From assembly GCA_003134785.1 (NCBI GenBank), contig PLCN01000009.1:1-64000 (forward strand): a DNA stretch of 64,000 nucleotides. The letters are read 5' to 3'. Each line of letters opens with the position of its first letter. Positions within the stretch are counted from its first letter, which is position 1. The notes under the pieces are model-generated. The model was not told the origin of the DNA, ran no database searches, and was given only the letters and a program-made list of their open reading frames with translations. The translations under genes were made by a program, and so were the position numbers. Positions 55,873-63,999 of the stretch are shown in pieces. This DNA is from Spartobacteria bacterium. Its GTDB lineage: Bacteria > Verrucomicrobiota > Verrucomicrobiia > Chthoniobacterales > UBA10450.

Positions 55873-57039
55873 ATGAGAATTCCCGATCTCGACAGAATTC
55901 TGTCCGCGATGTTGAAGACCTACGACGGCATCTCCGACCTCAATTTTTCCGTGGGCCATCCGATGCAGGTCGAGGATTACGGCGAACTGAAGCCGGTCTT
56001 CGTGGATCCGCCGATCGACGCGTTGACGCCGTATCAGACGGAGCAAATTGCGCTCACTTTGATGCAGGGGAATCGGCGCCTCATTTACGATTATCTGACC
56101 GGCGGCTCATGCGATTGCAGCTATTCGCTCAATGACGAAGCGCGTTTCCGAGTAAATATTTTCCGGCAACAGGGGCATTTCTCGATCGTGCTGCGAAAGC
56201 TGCAAGGCGAAATTCCGACGGTCGAGAGTTTGGAGCTGCCTCCGATTTTCGAAGAGATCGCGAAGGAGAAAACCGGCCTCGTCCTGGTAACCGGTGCAAC
56301 CGGTAGCGGCAAGACCACGACGCTGGCCGCGCTGCTCAATGAAATCAATGCGAACCAGCCGGTCCACATCGTGACACTGGAAGATCCGATTGAATTTGTG
56401 CATCCGACGCTCAAGGCCACGTTCAATCAACGGGAACTCGGCCACGATTTTAACAATTACCCGAATGGATTGCGCGCCGCGCTTCGCCAGGCGCCGAAAG
56501 TCATTTTGGTCGGCGAAATGCGGGATCGCGCGACGGTGGAAGTGGCGCTGATGGCGGCGGAAACCGGACACCTCGTTCTGAGCACGCTGCACACGGTCGA
56601 CGCCGGCCAGGCCATCAATCGTATCCTCGGACTTTTTTCCCTCGGCGAAGAACAGCAATTGCGCATTCGGCTCGCCGATACTTTGCGCTACATCATCAGC
56701 CAGCGGCTCGCGCCGAAGGTCAATGGCGGACGGCAGTTGCTCACCGAAATTCTCGGCAACAATCTGCGCACGCGAGAAACCATCGCGATCGGCGAAGGCG
56801 AGCACCGCAGCTTCTACGAAATCATCGAAGCCAGCTCGCCCTTCGGCTGGATGACTTTCGACCAGTCGATCTTAAACGCCTACGAAAACGATCTCATCAC
56901 CGAAGAGACGGCGAAATTGTTCGCCTCGCGCAAGGGCAAGGTGAGCCGCGGCATCGACATTATTCAAAAAACTCGCGGCGTCGATAACGACCTCGACTCG
57001 GGCTTGCGCCTCGACGTTGCGGCAAATGCTTTCCGGTAG
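55873..57039 (+). CDS. Second PilT/PilU-like retraction ATPase
   Basis: 388 residues with the same layout: an N-terminal domain (GISDLNFSVGHPMQVEDYGELKPV), Walker A GATGSGKTTT, LEDPIEFVHPTLKATFNQRELG, APKVILVGEMRDRATV and TLHTVDAGQAINRILGLF. The C-terminal region diverges from PilT: the AIRNLIRE-type retraction motif is absent, being replaced near NLRTRETIAIGEGEHRSFYEII. It is best seen as a PilU-like or accessory motor working with the upstream PilT. The next gene starts 3 bases after its stop. Confidence 0.88.
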   Translation: MRIPDLDRILSAMLKTYDGISDLNFSVGHPMQVEDYGELKPVFVDPPIDALTPYQTEQIALTLMQGNRRLIYDYLTGGSCDCSYSLNDEARFRVNIFRQQGHFSIVLRKLQGEIPTVESLELPPIFEEIAKEKTGLVLVTGATGSGKTTTLAALLNEINANQPVHIVTLEDPIEFVHPTLKATFNQRELGHDFNNYPNGLRAALRQAPKVILVGEMRDRATVEVALMAAETGHLVLSTLHTVDAGQAINRILGLFSLGEEQQLRIRLADTLRYIISQRLAPKVNGGRQLLTEILGNNLRTRETIAIGEGEHRSFYEIIEASSPFGWMTFDQSILNAYENDLITEETAKLFASRKGKVSRGIDIIQKTRGVDNDLDSGLRLDVAANAFR

Positions 57040-57042
57040 ATC

Positions 57043-57507
57043 ATGGAAACCCAGGATTCATCGTTTTTCGATCTCGGCGATAACACGGCGCTGGTCTGCG
57101 TCGATCACCAGCAATATCAGAAGATGGTCGTGCCGCAGTTGATCGACATGACTTACAAAGTGCACCTCGGATTATTCGAGGAAGACGTTGTCTTGAAACT
57201 CAAGACTTACAGCTACAACGTCGTGGTCGTGTACGAGAACTTCAAAGGCTCGTCGCCGCAGAACAACCCCATCCTGCGCGAGATGATCAAGCGGCCCGGC
57301 GCGGAACGGCGCGAACATTTCGTGGTGCTGCTGAGCCATCGCTTCGCGACGAATGACGCGATGAGCGCGTTCGTGCAGAGCGTGGATCAGATCGTGAATA
57401 TCGCCGATCTGGCGAATTTCAAGCCGGTGCTCCGGCGCGGCGTGGTGCAATATCGCGAGCTTTACAGTTCGTTTAACGAAACACTCAAAGCGGTCCAGGC
57501 GATTTAG
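57043..57507 (+). CDS. Uncharacterised protein of the pilT operon, possible degenerate receiver
   Basis: 154 residues, starting 3 bases after the PilT-like gene. Alternating strands and helices (TALVCVDHQQYQKM, YKVHLGLFEEDVVLKLKTY, YNVVVVYENF, REHFVVLLSH) resemble a CheY-like fold. The phospho-acceptor position reads Tyr-Glu and the acid pocket reads Val-Asp-His, so it could not be phosphorylated in the normal way. This is a structural guess. I recognise no named family. Coupling to pilT makes a role in pilus motor control plausible. Confidence 0.62.
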   Translation: METQDSSFFDLGDNTALVCVDHQQYQKMVVPQLIDMTYKVHLGLFEEDVVLKLKTYSYNVVVVYENFKGSSPQNNPILREMIKRPGAERREHFVVLLSHRFATNDAMSAFVQSVDQIVNIADLANFKPVLRRGVVQYRELYSSFNETLKAVQAI

Positions 57508-57603
57508 TTTGCCTTGGGAATTCGGGTGTCGCCGGGCGGCGTCATGTCGGACGAACGTCCAGTTGCGGCGATTCAGCCGCACACGATACTATGGGCTCAT
57601 CGT

Positions 57604-58125
57604 ATGAAGTTGAGTAACTGGATTTGTTTTCGCTGGGACCTGACCAAGCTTCCGCAATTTGAGGCCGCATTGCCGGAACACTACGAGATAGGGCCGGCGA
57701 CTGCGGAAGACGAAGCGGAGTTGCGCAAAATAATTTCGAGCTCGTTTGTACTCGACCCAGCGTGGAATCCCGCGACGCAGGAAGTAATGGAAGCGATCGA
57801 ACCGTGGCTGGAGAAAGCGTTCACTTCGCCTTCCACCACCTGCCTCGCGCTGCGGCATGGCCTGCGCATTATCGGCGCCGCGGTCGTATTGCACGAACCG
57901 GAGGCGGAAGTCCATCTTGCGCCGGGGCCCTGTATCTCGACCGAATATCGCAATCGCGGTTTCGGGACGCGGCTGCTCGAACAGTCGCTGGCGAAGTTGC
58001 GCGATGCCGGACTGAAAGAGGCGATTGGGATCGCGAAAGAAAACGCGCCCGTGACGAAGTTCCTCTACACGAAATTCAACGGCACTCCTTCGCCCTACGA
58101 TCCCAAGCCGCTGGTGACGGCTTGA
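57604..58125 (+). CDS. GNAT-family N-acetyltransferase
   Basis: 173 residues from ATG 57604 (MKLSNWICFRWDLTKLPQF); an in-frame ATG 20 codons upstream is possible. The GNAT domain has strand IGAAVVLHEP, the acetyl-CoA loop STEYRNRGFGTRLLE (R-x-x-G-x-G type), and the C-terminal pattern KEAIGIAKENAPVTKFLYTKF. The acceptor is unknown. It is convergent with the cupin gene, whose end lies 2 bases away. Confidence 0.8.
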   Translation: MKLSNWICFRWDLTKLPQFEAALPEHYEIGPATAEDEAELRKIISSSFVLDPAWNPATQEVMEAIEPWLEKAFTSPSTTCLALRHGLRIIGAAVVLHEPEAEVHLAPGPCISTEYRNRGFGTRLLEQSLAKLRDAGLKEAIGIAKENAPVTKFLYTKFNGTPSPYDPKPLVTA

Positions 58126-58127
58126 GA

Positions 58128-58454
58128 TTATCCTTTCGTGCTGGCCGGATATTCCGGCGGCGAGTAAACGTTAAAGGTCACCGCCGGTTTACGCGCGCTG
58201 TTCTTGAACCGGTGCAGTGTTCCCGCTGAAATCACGAGCACATCGCCTTTCTTGAGGCGGACCTTTTCCTCCCCTACTCGGCCGGTCAGTTTGCCTTTCA
58301 GCACGAGTAAAATCTGGTCGCTCTTCTTGTGAACTTCCGCTTTCTTGCCGGTTGACGCGCCAGGCGCGAGAGTCATCATCGCGATCTGCGCCCGTTTGCT
58401 CGTTTGCAGAACCTCGAACCATTTCTTCGCTTCGCCAATGTTCCTTAAATCCAT
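58128..58454 (-). CDS. Small cupin-domain protein
   Basis: 108 residues, a single cupin barrel: MMTLAPGASTGKKAEVHKKSDQILLVLKGKLTG covers motif 1, with only one clear His, and GDVLVISAGTLHRFKN covers motif 2. Metal ligands are incomplete compared with classical cupins (the first HxH is HKKSDQ), so it may be a binding rather than catalytic version. It is close to proteins often called cupin_2. No functional context. Confidence 0.8.
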   Translation of the reverse strand: MDLRNIGEAKKWFEVLQTSKRAQIAMMTLAPGASTGKKAEVHKKSDQILLVLKGKLTGRVGEEKVRLKKGDVLVISAGTLHRFKNSARKPAVTFNVYSPPEYPASTKG

Positions 58455-58520
58455 TCGCTACTTTTCGGCGGGCAATCCTCTGCCGCAACTTCGCTCACTT
58501 CTACTGCAAGACTCCTGGCC

Positions 58521-59282
58521 GTGAAGATCGTCTTTCGTGTTTTTGTTGTTTGGATTGCGGCCCTTCTTTCCGTTAACGCCCTCGCCCCGGCGAAGGAATC
58601 TGCTTCCGCACCAGGCGTGCAACAGACGCGCACGCTTCAACGCGATGTCCCTCACAAAGTCCAGATTCAATACCTTCTGTTCTTGCCCAGCGGCTACGAA
58701 AAAAGCACTGAGCGATGGCCGCTTATTCTTTACCTCCACGGAGGGTCGTTGCGCGGCGACGACATCGCTCAGATGAAAAAACACGGACTCGCCGAGAAGG
58801 TTGAAGCCGATCCCAAGTTCCCATTCATCGTGGTCTCACCTCAATGCCACAATGGAGAAATCTGGACGGACGTCGATGCGCTCGGCGCGGTCCTCGACGA
58901 AGTGATACGGATCCACCGGGTTGATCCGGACCGCGTCTATGTGACCGGCCACAGCATGGGCGGTCGTGGAGCACTCTACGCCGCTTACAAAATGGCGGAC
59001 CGCTTCGCCGCGGTAGTTTCACTCGCTCCCGTCGCCCCGATCACAGCTTGGGCGGAAAAGCTGGCCGCCATTCCGCTCTGGCTCTTTCACGGACCGAACG
59101 ACCAATTCACGCCGCTCAAAGAGGTCGAGGAATTGATTCACGCGACAGAATTGGCCGGGGGCCATCCGCAATTCACGGTCCTGCCTGGACGCGATCATTA
59201 CATTCTCGACGTCTACGACCGGCCGGATCTTTATGAATGGCTCGCTCAACAGAAAAAGAAGCACGCCTCACCCAGCAATTAA
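58521..59282 (+). CDS. Exported alpha/beta-hydrolase esterase (LpqC/PHB-depolymerase-like)
   Basis: 253 residues from a GTG. A signal peptide covers ~1-25 (FRVFVVWIAALLSVNALA). Motifs: PLILYLHGGSLRGDD (oxyanion), DPDRVYVTGHSMGGRGAL (nucleophile Ser), PLWLFHGPNDQFTPLKEVEEL (Asp), and PGRDHYILDVYDRPDLYEWL (His). This is the pattern of poly(3-hydroxybutyrate) depolymerase/feruloyl-esterase-like enzymes acting outside the cytoplasm. The substrate is not determined. Confidence 0.87.
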   Translation: MKIVFRVFVVWIAALLSVNALAPAKESASAPGVQQTRTLQRDVPHKVQIQYLLFLPSGYEKSTERWPLILYLHGGSLRGDDIAQMKKHGLAEKVEADPKFPFIVVSPQCHNGEIWTDVDALGAVLDEVIRIHRVDPDRVYVTGHSMGGRGALYAAYKMADRFAAVVSLAPVAPITAWAEKLAAIPLWLFHGPNDQFTPLKEVEELIHATELAGGHPQFTVLPGRDHYILDVYDRPDLYEWLAQQKKKHASPSN

Positions 59283-59293
59283 TGTTATCCCGA

Positions 59294-59326
59294 AAATCCG
59301 TGTTTCATCCGTGTTAATCTGTGGCT
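59294..59326. repeat. Single arm of the CCGCGGAT repeat family
   Basis: AATCCGTGTTTCATCCGTG followed by TTAATCTGTGGC resembles the right arms of the elements at 1493 and 60239. No facing left arm is present. It fills the short gap before the RidA-like gene. Confidence 0.5.
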
Positions 59327-59340
59327 AAGAAAATCCGCAA

Positions 59341-59766
59341 ATGAGCAAGTCTTTCGAAAGTTCCCGCGCACCTGAACCAGTCGGCGCATTTCCGCATGCG
59401 AAGCGCGTCGGCGATCTTCTCTTTCTCTCGGGCATTGGACCGCGCGTGCGCGGCAGCAAAGAAATTCCCGGCGTCACGTTCGATGCGGCGGGCCACATCG
59501 CCAGCTACGACATCGAGAAGCAATGCCGCGCGGTCTTCGAAAACGTCCGGCTCGTGCTGGAAGATGCCGGCGCGAACTGGAATGACATTGTCGATGTTAC
59601 AGTCTTCCTCACCAACATGAAGAAGGATTTTCCCATCTACAATCGCCTCTACGCCGAACATTTTGCCGGACCGGAACAGCCGAACCCGACACGGACAACC
59701 ATTGAAATTACCGCGCTGCCGACGCCAATCGCGATCGAACTCAAAGTGATCGCAGCGGTCGCCTAA
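59341..59766 (+). CDS. RidA-family deaminase (2-aminomuconate-deaminase-like)
   Basis: 141 residues, one RidA/YjgF fold: FPHAKRVGDLLFLSGIGPRV, the middle helix QCRAVFENVRLVLEDAGANW, DIVDVTVFLTNMKKDF and PNPTRTTIEITALPTPIAIEL with the substrate-binding Arg. RidA proteins hydrolyse enamine/imine intermediates. The longer loop GSKEIPGVTFDAAGHIASYDI and the kynureninase gene downstream favour the 2-aminomuconate deaminase branch of tryptophan breakdown. That step is inferred from neighbours. Confidence 0.83.
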   Translation: MSKSFESSRAPEPVGAFPHAKRVGDLLFLSGIGPRVRGSKEIPGVTFDAAGHIASYDIEKQCRAVFENVRLVLEDAGANWNDIVDVTVFLTNMKKDFPIYNRLYAEHFAGPEQPNPTRTTIEITALPTPIAIELKVIAAVA

Positions 59767-59774
59767 CGAACAGT

Positions 59775-60251
59775 GTGAGGGCGGCCCCATTTCGCATCAT
59801 TGCCGCGGATCACACCGGGATCACCGTTTCGAATCTCGAGCGCTCCCTCGCATTTTGGCGCGATGTTCTGGGCTTCGAGCTTTCGCACCACGCGCATCAC
59901 ACTGGCGAACTGGCCAGTGAAGCGACCGGAGTGCCCGGCGCTGAAATCTCGATCGCCGTTCTAAAAGGTTATGGTCATAAGATTGAGTTGCTCGAATATC
60001 TGGCTCCCGCCGATCGAAAACAGGTCGAGGTGAGACCGTGCGACGTCGGATCGGTCCACGTCGCGTTCACCGTTGATGATCTCGACGCAGTAGTGAGTGC
60101 GATCGCGGCGTCCGGCTGGAAAGCGGTTGGCAAACCGCAAACGCTCAAGTCGGGGCCGAACGCCGGCAAGCGCGTCGTCTACGTTCGCGATCCCGATGGA
60201 ACAAGGATCGAATTCATGCAGCCGCCAAGCCTGACAATTAACCGCGGATAA
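59775..60251 (+). CDS. VOC-family (glyoxalase/dioxygenase fold) protein
   Basis: 158 residues from a GTG. A single VOC unit with two beta-alpha-beta halves: RIIAADHTGITVSNLERSLAFWRDVLGF with the first metal His, KIELLEY with Glu, GSVHVAFTVDDLDAVV with the second His, and RDPDGTRIEFMQP with the final Glu. All four metal ligands are present, so it is probably an active metalloenzyme. The residues INRG and the stop codon come from the left arm of the inverted repeat at 60239-60343. Placement between the RidA and kynureninase genes suggests the same catabolic route. Confidence 0.82.
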   Translation: MRAAPFRIIAADHTGITVSNLERSLAFWRDVLGFELSHHAHHTGELASEATGVPGAEISIAVLKGYGHKIELLEYLAPADRKQVEVRPCDVGSVHVAFTVDDLDAVVSAIAASGWKAVGKPQTLKSGPNAGKRVVYVRDPDGTRIEFMQPPSLTINRG

Positions 60252-60343
60252 CGCGGATGCCACGGATGGAGAAGAGGGGGATCCGCTTTTTCGGGTTTCC
60301 ATTTCTTTTCTTTGAATCCGCGAAATCTGCGTAATCTGCGGTC
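60239..60343. repeat. Long inverted repeat, CCGCGGAT family, copy 3
   Basis: The left arm (60239-60269, TAACCGCGGATAACGCGGAT...) pairs with the right arm (60316-60343). It overlaps the VOC gene's last 13 bases, including its stop, and ends 2 bases before the kynureninase ATG. Its loop is longer than in copies 1 and 2. Confidence 0.8.
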
Positions 60344-60345
60344 TG

Positions 60346-61620
60346 ATGGATTTTTCTGCTGAGGAGCAATTCGCGCATCAACTCGACGGCGAGGATTCGC
60401 TGCGCCATCTCCGCGAGAAATTCCATCTCCCACTCGCCAAAGACGGCAAGCCCCTGATTTACCTGGCCGGAAATTCACTGGGACTGATGCCGAAAGCGGC
60501 GAGAACAATCGTCGAACAGGAGCTGGACGATTGGGCGAAGCTCGCGGTCGATGCGCACCTGAAGGCAGCGACACCTTGGTATACGTATCACGAGACCTTG
60601 CGCGAGCCGGCCGCGCGACTCGTCGGCGCGCAGCCAAACGAAGTCATCTGCATGAACAGCCTCACGGTGAATCTTCACTTGATGATGGCTTCGTTCTATC
60701 GGCCTACGAAAGCGCGTTTCAAGATCCTGATGGAAGAGCCAGCCTTCCCTTCGGACACCTATGCGATCAAAACGCAAATCGCGCATCACGGATTCGATCC
60801 GAAGGAGGCGCTCGTTCTCGCGCGCCCGCGCGAAGGGGGGTTCACCGTTCGACCCGATGACATCGAGGCGGTGCTGGAAAAGCATGGCAATCAAATCGCG
60901 CTTGTTCTCTTTGCCGGCGTAAACTTCTTCACCGGTCAGTTGTTCGACGTCCAGAAAATCGCGGCGGCAGCGCAAAAGCGAGGTTGCCTTGCCGGCATCG
61001 ATCTAGCGCACGCGATCGGCAACGTGCCGCTGGCCTTGCACGATTGGAGCGTCGATTTCGCCGTCTGGTGCTCCTACAAATATCTCAACGCAGGTCCCGG
61101 CGCAGTCGCGGGAGCGTTCGTGCACGAACGGCATGCGACCAACCGCGAGATTCCGCGCCTGGCGGGTTGGTTCGGAAACGATCCCGCCACCAGGTTCCGT
61201 CTGCATCTTGAGCCGGAGTTCATCCCAGTTCCGTCCGCCGACGGGTGGCAGATCAGCAATCCGCCAATCTTTTCGATGGCACCGTTGCGTGCGTCGTTAT
61301 CGATCTTCGATGAGGCCGGCGGAATGGAAGCGCTTCGCGCGAAATCGATCAAGCTGACTGGCTACCTTCAATTCCTGCTCGAAGGTCCGGCGGCCGGACA
61401 GCGTTATACGGTAATCACCCCCCGCGATCCGAAGGAGCGGGGCTGTCAATTGTCGATCCTGGTCCACGAACATCCCAAAGAGCTATTCGGCAAACTGGAA
61501 GCGGCCGGCGTCAAATGCGATTTCCGCGAACCGAACGTGATCCGCGCCGCTCCGACGCCGCTCTACAACACCTTCCACGAAGTCTGGCGATTCGCGAAGA
61601 TTCTGGCCGAGCATCAATGA
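60346..61620 (+). CDS. kynU: Kynureninase
   Basis: 424 residues. Fold type I PLP enzyme of the kynureninase family: IYLAGNSLGLMPKAA, NEVICMNSLTVNLHLMMASF, EEPAFPSDTYAIKTQI, VLFAGVNFFTGQLFD, CLAGIDLAHAIGNVPLALHDW, and DFAVWCSYKYLNAGPGAVAG with the PLP-binding Lys245. RLAGWFGND and FSMAPLRASLSIFDEAGG are also family blocks. It cleaves kynurenine or 3-hydroxykynurenine to anthranilate or 3-hydroxyanthranilate plus alanine. Tryptophan 2,3-dioxygenase and kynurenine formamidase genes are not in the window. The ATG follows directly on an inverted repeat. Confidence 0.94.
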   Translation: MDFSAEEQFAHQLDGEDSLRHLREKFHLPLAKDGKPLIYLAGNSLGLMPKAARTIVEQELDDWAKLAVDAHLKAATPWYTYHETLREPAARLVGAQPNEVICMNSLTVNLHLMMASFYRPTKARFKILMEEPAFPSDTYAIKTQIAHHGFDPKEALVLARPREGGFTVRPDDIEAVLEKHGNQIALVLFAGVNFFTGQLFDVQKIAAAAQKRGCLAGIDLAHAIGNVPLALHDWSVDFAVWCSYKYLNAGPGAVAGAFVHERHATNREIPRLAGWFGNDPATRFRLHLEPEFIPVPSADGWQISNPPIFSMAPLRASLSIFDEAGGMEALRAKSIKLTGYLQFLLEGPAAGQRYTVITPRDPKERGCQLSILVHEHPKELFGKLEAAGVKCDFREPNVIRAAPTPLYNTFHEVWRFAKILAEHQ

Positions 61621-61624
61621 GGTG

Positions 61625-62041
61625 CTAGCTCAGTAACTCCTTCACACACTTGATCAGGCCGTTAATGGGGAAAGGTTTTACCAGGAACTTTACCTCCTGC
61701 TCGATGAAGAATGTCCTGATGTGAGGATCAGTAGCGAAGCCGGTGATGAAAATGAAACAATCCGACAGCGCCGGGCGCAGTTCCCTGGCCTGGAGATAAA
61801 ACTCGTCCCCACGCAGGCGCGGCATCTTCAGATCGCAGACCACTGCATCATACTGGTGCGCTTTCACCTTGAGCAGGGCTTCCTCACCATCAAAGGCAAC
61901 GTCGACGAGAAAATTCTCGTCCGCCAGAATCCACTGTAAGGCTGAGGCAAGTTGTTTATCGTCATCCACCAGCAGAATGGCTTTTAATTCAAACGTGTTA
62001 ACGCCGGGATTAACTTCATCTGGCTGCCGTTCAAATTTCAT
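61625..62041 (-). CDS. Single-domain response regulator
   Basis: 138 residues from ATG 62039-62041 (MKFERQPDEVNPG). An in-frame ATG 29 codons upstream lacks coding character. Receiver motifs: ILLVDDDKQLASAL (acid pocket), AVVCDLKMPRLRGDE with the phospho-acceptor Asp, FITGFATD (Thr) and FLVKPFPINGLIK (Lys). No output domain. It opens with a ~20-residue flexible tail. No cognate kinase is adjacent. It is convergent with kynU and separated from the next leftward gene by ~130 bases. Confidence 0.86.
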   Translation of the reverse strand: MKFERQPDEVNPGVNTFELKAILLVDDDKQLASALQWILADENFLVDVAFDGEEALLKVKAHQYDAVVCDLKMPRLRGDEFYLQARELRPALSDCFIFITGFATDPHIRTFFIEQEVKFLVKPFPINGLIKCVKELLS

Positions 62042-62173
62042 CGTGGAAGCACTTTCCTTAGCAGCCGCGGTGCCAACGGATTGTCCGCGCGGGCGGATGC
62101 CATCCACAGGACGCCTAGACCCAATCACAAACCCCTCTCACCCGCTCGATTCGTAGCCAGCGGCCTGGGACGA

Positions 62174-62911
62174 TTACAGGGACTTTATTTTGGCTCGCAG
62201 TCCGCGGACATACTCCAGTTCTCGCGCTGCCTTCGTGTCCTTCGGGTTAGCGGCCAGGCATTGCTGATACTTCTTCTCGGCCTCGTCCAGCTGCCCCAGC
62301 TCAACCAGGACATATCCTAAACCTCGGCGCGCCTGGCCCAATTCGGCAGCTTTGACGTCATCCGGACCTAACGATGCCTGGCCCTCTGCGGTTTCAAAGG
62401 CTTCTTTAGCTTTCGGCCAGTTCTTTTCGATCTGATAGACGCTGCCGAGTTCACAAAGGTATTTGCAATTCCACGGCGAAAGCTCGATCGCGAGCATGAT
62501 TGTCGATTTAGATTCGGCGATTCGACCGAGATCATGCAACGCGAAAGCCTTGATGAAATAGGCCTCCGCCCAACTCGAGGATAGAACGATCGCTTTTCCT
62601 TCGCGAGATGTGTCTTGGTCGCTCCCGGCCGCAGCCTTGAGCAAATAACCCAGACTCTCGGCGGAGGTTCGAGCACAATAGATTTTTTCCTTCCGGCTCC
62701 CATAGTAGGCCTTAAAACTCACGATGACCTTTTCGCATTTCTCGAGCGCCGGCTGTGGCTTTTTTCCGTCGATAAGCGTGCTCGCCTCGGCGAGGAGATC
62801 CCGCATTTGAGAGTCCTTCTCGGGATCAGATGGTGGCGCGGCCTTTTGATTAAGGATCGTGCTAACGAACAGAAACAGAACTCCAAAAGCAATTCGTATT
62901 CTTGGGATCAT
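62174..62911 (-). CDS. Exported TPR-repeat protein
   Basis: 245 residues from ATG 62909-62911 (MIPRIRIAFGVLFLFVSTIL, signal peptide or anchor). The mature part carries tetratricopeptide-like helices: AYFIKAFALHDLGRIAESKSTIMLAIELSP, YLCELGSVYQIEKNWPKAKEAFETAEG and LGYVLVELGQLDEAEKKYQQCLAANPKDTKAARELEYV. TPRs scaffold protein contacts; partners are unknown. The CPBP gene upstream ends 10 bases before its start, so the two are likely cotranscribed. Confidence 0.85.
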   Translation of the reverse strand: MIPRIRIAFGVLFLFVSTILNQKAAPPSDPEKDSQMRDLLAEASTLIDGKKPQPALEKCEKVIVSFKAYYGSRKEKIYCARTSAESLGYLLKAAAGSDQDTSREGKAIVLSSSWAEAYFIKAFALHDLGRIAESKSTIMLAIELSPWNCKYLCELGSVYQIEKNWPKAKEAFETAEGQASLGPDDVKAAELGQARRGLGYVLVELGQLDEAEKKYQQCLAANPKDTKAARELEYVRGLRAKIKSL

Positions 62912-62921
62912 AAAGCGCCAA

Positions 62922-63578
62922 TCATGACTCCCATCCGAAGAACACCGCAGTAACTCCGACAGTGTCGATAAGTCCATGAGCTAGAATGCACGTCCATAGA
63001 TTTCGACCGGATAACATGTAGGCCGCTCCCAGAACCAGTCCGGCTACGCCGGAATCCAGGATACCGGCTGGACCTTTGTAATAGTGCCCGTAACCAAACA
63101 GAATCGCGACGACAACGATTCCAATCCAATAGGTTGCCGCTGTTCTCCCGCCTACTTCGGCCGCGCGGGTCAGCAGATAGCCTCGATAGCCAATCTCTTC
63201 ACCAAACGCGGCAAAGGTCCACACCAGAAGTAACGCAACCAAAGCAGCTTTGGTATTGCCTGTTATCGCTTCCGCTCCGGCGGGAACGACTATCGGAGGC
63301 CAGAAATGCCCGGCGAGCGGCTCGACGACCAGATCGCCGAGGAGGATCCTCAAGGCAGCAGCCGCCAACGCGATCAGAACGACGCGCGCCCAGGATACCG
63401 GCCGCTTGAATCCCATAGCCGACCATCCGCCGTTGCGCCACCGAATCGACACTAGCCCAAGCACAAACAGAATCGGCACTTCATTCGGGACGACGTGAAA
63501 GACGTTGTGCCCGACAACAATGAAAGCGCCTAACAGCAATTCGAAAGCGCTCAGAACTCGCGAAGTCGAATCGGTCAT
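62922..63578 (-). CDS. CPBP-family intramembrane metalloprotease
   Basis: 218 residues from ATG 63576-63578 (MTDSTSRVLSAFELLLG). Multi-pass membrane protein with the CPBP/Rce1 motifs: AFGEEIGYRGYLL (EExxxR), ILFGYGHYYKGPAG (FxxxH) and CILAHGLIDTVG (HxxxD/N type). The glutamates and histidines needed for zinc-type chemistry are present. Bacterial members act in bacteriocin immunity or membrane protein processing; the target here is unknown. It lies 7 bases downstream of the partial gene at the window end. Confidence 0.88.
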   Translation of the reverse strand: MTDSTSRVLSAFELLLGAFIVVGHNVFHVVPNEVPILFVLGLVSIRWRNGGWSAMGFKRPVSWARVVLIALAAAALRILLGDLVVEPLAGHFWPPIVVPAGAEAITGNTKAALVALLLVWTFAAFGEEIGYRGYLLTRAAEVGGRTAATYWIGIVVVAILFGYGHYYKGPAGILDSGVAGLVLGAAYMLSGRNLWTCILAHGLIDTVGVTAVFFGWES

Positions 63579-63585
63579 GCCTTTT

Positions 63586-63999
63586 CTATTTCGCTGGATC
63601 GTCCGGAGAGACCTGTCCAAGAAGATTTCCGACGGTTAGGCGTTGGGCGGGCGGCTCCAGACTGGCGACGAATTGCTGGAAACGATCGGAAAACAGATTG
63701 TGCCGGAGCTTCCAATAATAGATCAGACCGGGCGAAGCAAGATAGTGCACGTAAAGATTGCGCCAACCGCGCCAGACCTGCTCCTCCATTAGCCCGTATA
63801 GGTAATGGAAATGGATCGTCTCCATCGCCTTGAGAAACTGGAACGCCACGTGAAAAAAGCGCGCCTTCTCTTCCGGGGTCAACGTCTCAAGATCCTCGAC
63901 ACCTTTGCCCCAGAGCCGCCCCACTTCGGGATTCTCCGCGAATGGCCGGGTCACCTCACGCAACGCCGTAGTCGCGGCGTCCTGCGCGGCCAGTTTGGC
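63586..63999 (-). CDS. Uncharacterised helical protein, 5' end missing
   Basis: At least 137 residues. The frame stays open to the window edge with no ATG, so the start lies outside. The sequence is helical and aromatic-rich: RPFAENPEVGRLWGKGVEDLETLTPEEKARFFHVAFQFL, then HFHYLYGLMEEQVWRGWRNLYVHYLASPGLIYYW. I recognise the general type (short soluble proteins with a W-rich helix pair) but no named function. It is the first of a leftward run with the CPBP and TPR genes. Confidence 0.7.
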   Translation of the reverse strand, partial: AKLAAQDAATTALREVTRPFAENPEVGRLWGKGVEDLETLTPEEKARFFHVAFQFLKAMETIHFHYLYGLMEEQVWRGWRNLYVHYLASPGLIYYWKLRHNLFSDRFQQFVASLEPPAQRLTVGNLLGQVSPDDPAK

